Assembly (NCBI GenBank): GCA_004298295.1
Contig: SCUH01000251.1
Location: 1 to 5,766, forward strand
Length of the DNA: 5,766 bases
Source: Betaproteobacteria bacterium
GTDB taxonomy: Bacteria > Pseudomonadota > Gammaproteobacteria > Burkholderiales > SG8-39
Direction of reading: 5' to 3'
Shown: piece by piece, positions 5,493 to 5,766 of the stretch
How positions within the stretch are numbered: position 1 is the first letter of the stretch
Layout: every line of letters begins with the position of its first letter
Notes under the pieces: model-generated
What the model saw: only the letters and a program-made list of their open reading frames with translations
The model's database searches: none
What the model was told of the DNA's origin: nothing
Position numbers and translations under genes: made by a program

Positions 5493-5766
5493 CGGGACTG
5501 CGCCCCAACCGCCGGTCGAATTCCTCGGCCACCTGCGCGTCGTGGTCGAGCATCTCCTGCGCGTCGCGGTCGCCGTAGTGCAGCACGCCGAACTCGGCGT
5601 AGAGCTTTTGCACCCGCTCGCCCCACAGGCCGATGTCCTTCACGATCGGCACGATGCGGCTGAACAGGCGCTTGCGGAAGCGGATCTGCCCTTCCGAGCC
5701 TTCCAGCTCGGCGAGCGCGTCCTTCGGATCGATGCCGAGCCGCTCCCACATCTCGGGCGAATTGAA
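5482..5766 (-). CDS. Unrecognised protein, C-terminal 94 residues (N-terminus beyond window)
   Basis: A minus-strand frame is open from the right edge to a TAA at 5484-5482. The first visible residues are FNSPEMWERLGIDP, so the gene continues outside the window; the ATG at 5751 has no evident ribosome-binding site and is probably internal. The visible tail is charged and likely helical, with segments QIRFRKRLFSRIVPIVKDIGLWG and YAEFGVLHYGDRDAQEMLDHD. No signal peptide or membrane segment is present in this part. Codon composition is GC-rich, like genes at the left of the window and unlike the first binding-protein gene. I do not recognise the family with confidence. The Glu/His/Asp-rich helices are loosely reminiscent of ferritin-like diiron proteins, but that is a guess. 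A real coding region is supported by strong third-position G/C bias on this strand and by coherent protein-like composition. Confidence 0.7.
   Translation of the reverse strand, partial: FNSPEMWERLGIDPKDALAELEGSEGQIRFRKRLFSRIVPIVKDIGLWGERVQKLYAEFGVLHYGDRDAQEMLDHDAQVAEEFDRRLGRSPATR

Noticed and set aside
1..5766. A previously undescribed defence or mobile system, CRISPR array, tRNA, riboswitch or insertion sequence
   Set aside because: I found no direct repeat array, transposase or integrase motifs, tRNA-like clover pattern, or toxin-antitoxin-like pair; all recognisable genes belong to ordinary housekeeping or transport families.

Overview
This is a GC-rich stretch of a bacterial chromosome, most plausibly from a betaproteobacterium (Burkholderiales/Rhodocyclales-like) or a similar soil or aquatic proteobacterium. 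The assignment rests on strong G/C bias at third codon positions, GTG starts, tandem orphan substrate-binding proteins of the ABC_sub_bind (PF04392) type, and a very small twin-transmembrane protein. None of these fixes the genus. I see no tRNA, rRNA, CRISPR array, insertion sequence or integrase.

Layout. (1) Bases 1-2247 look like one plus-strand operon. It holds a 5'-truncated short-chain dehydrogenase/reductase (SDR), a complete second SDR 4 bases downstream, and a LOG-family (lysine-decarboxylase-like fold) protein starting at a GTG only 2 bases after the second SDR. (2) A 143-base gap carries a small dyad and leads into a NarL/LuxR-type response regulator (2391-3038) with all receiver residues intact and no histidine kinase beside it. 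(3) A weak terminator-like hairpin and a textbook Shine-Dalgarno site precede a 64-residue protein with two membrane helices (3172-3366), followed by another strong hairpin. (4) Two tandem periplasmic substrate-binding proteins of the same family (3432-4430 and 4497-5492) are separated by a long near-perfect hairpin with a short T-tract. No permease or ATPase gene is visible. (5) A minus-strand gene enters from the right edge (5482-5766, N-terminus missing); its stop codon lies inside the 3' end of the second binding-protein gene, an 11-base convergent overlap.

How the parts may work together. The two SDRs probably carry out redox steps in one catabolic or modification pathway, and the LOG protein is translated with them. 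The response regulator and the twin-membrane protein appear to be independent units. The binding-protein pair is distinctly lower in GC than the left half: one hand-counted 60-base line is 50% GC (4201-4260) against 72% inside the response regulator (2401-2460). It may therefore be a later acquisition or expansion. I find no convincing evidence of a novel multi-gene system; the points most worth checking are the orphan binding-protein pair, the small membrane protein, and the LOG-SDR linkage.
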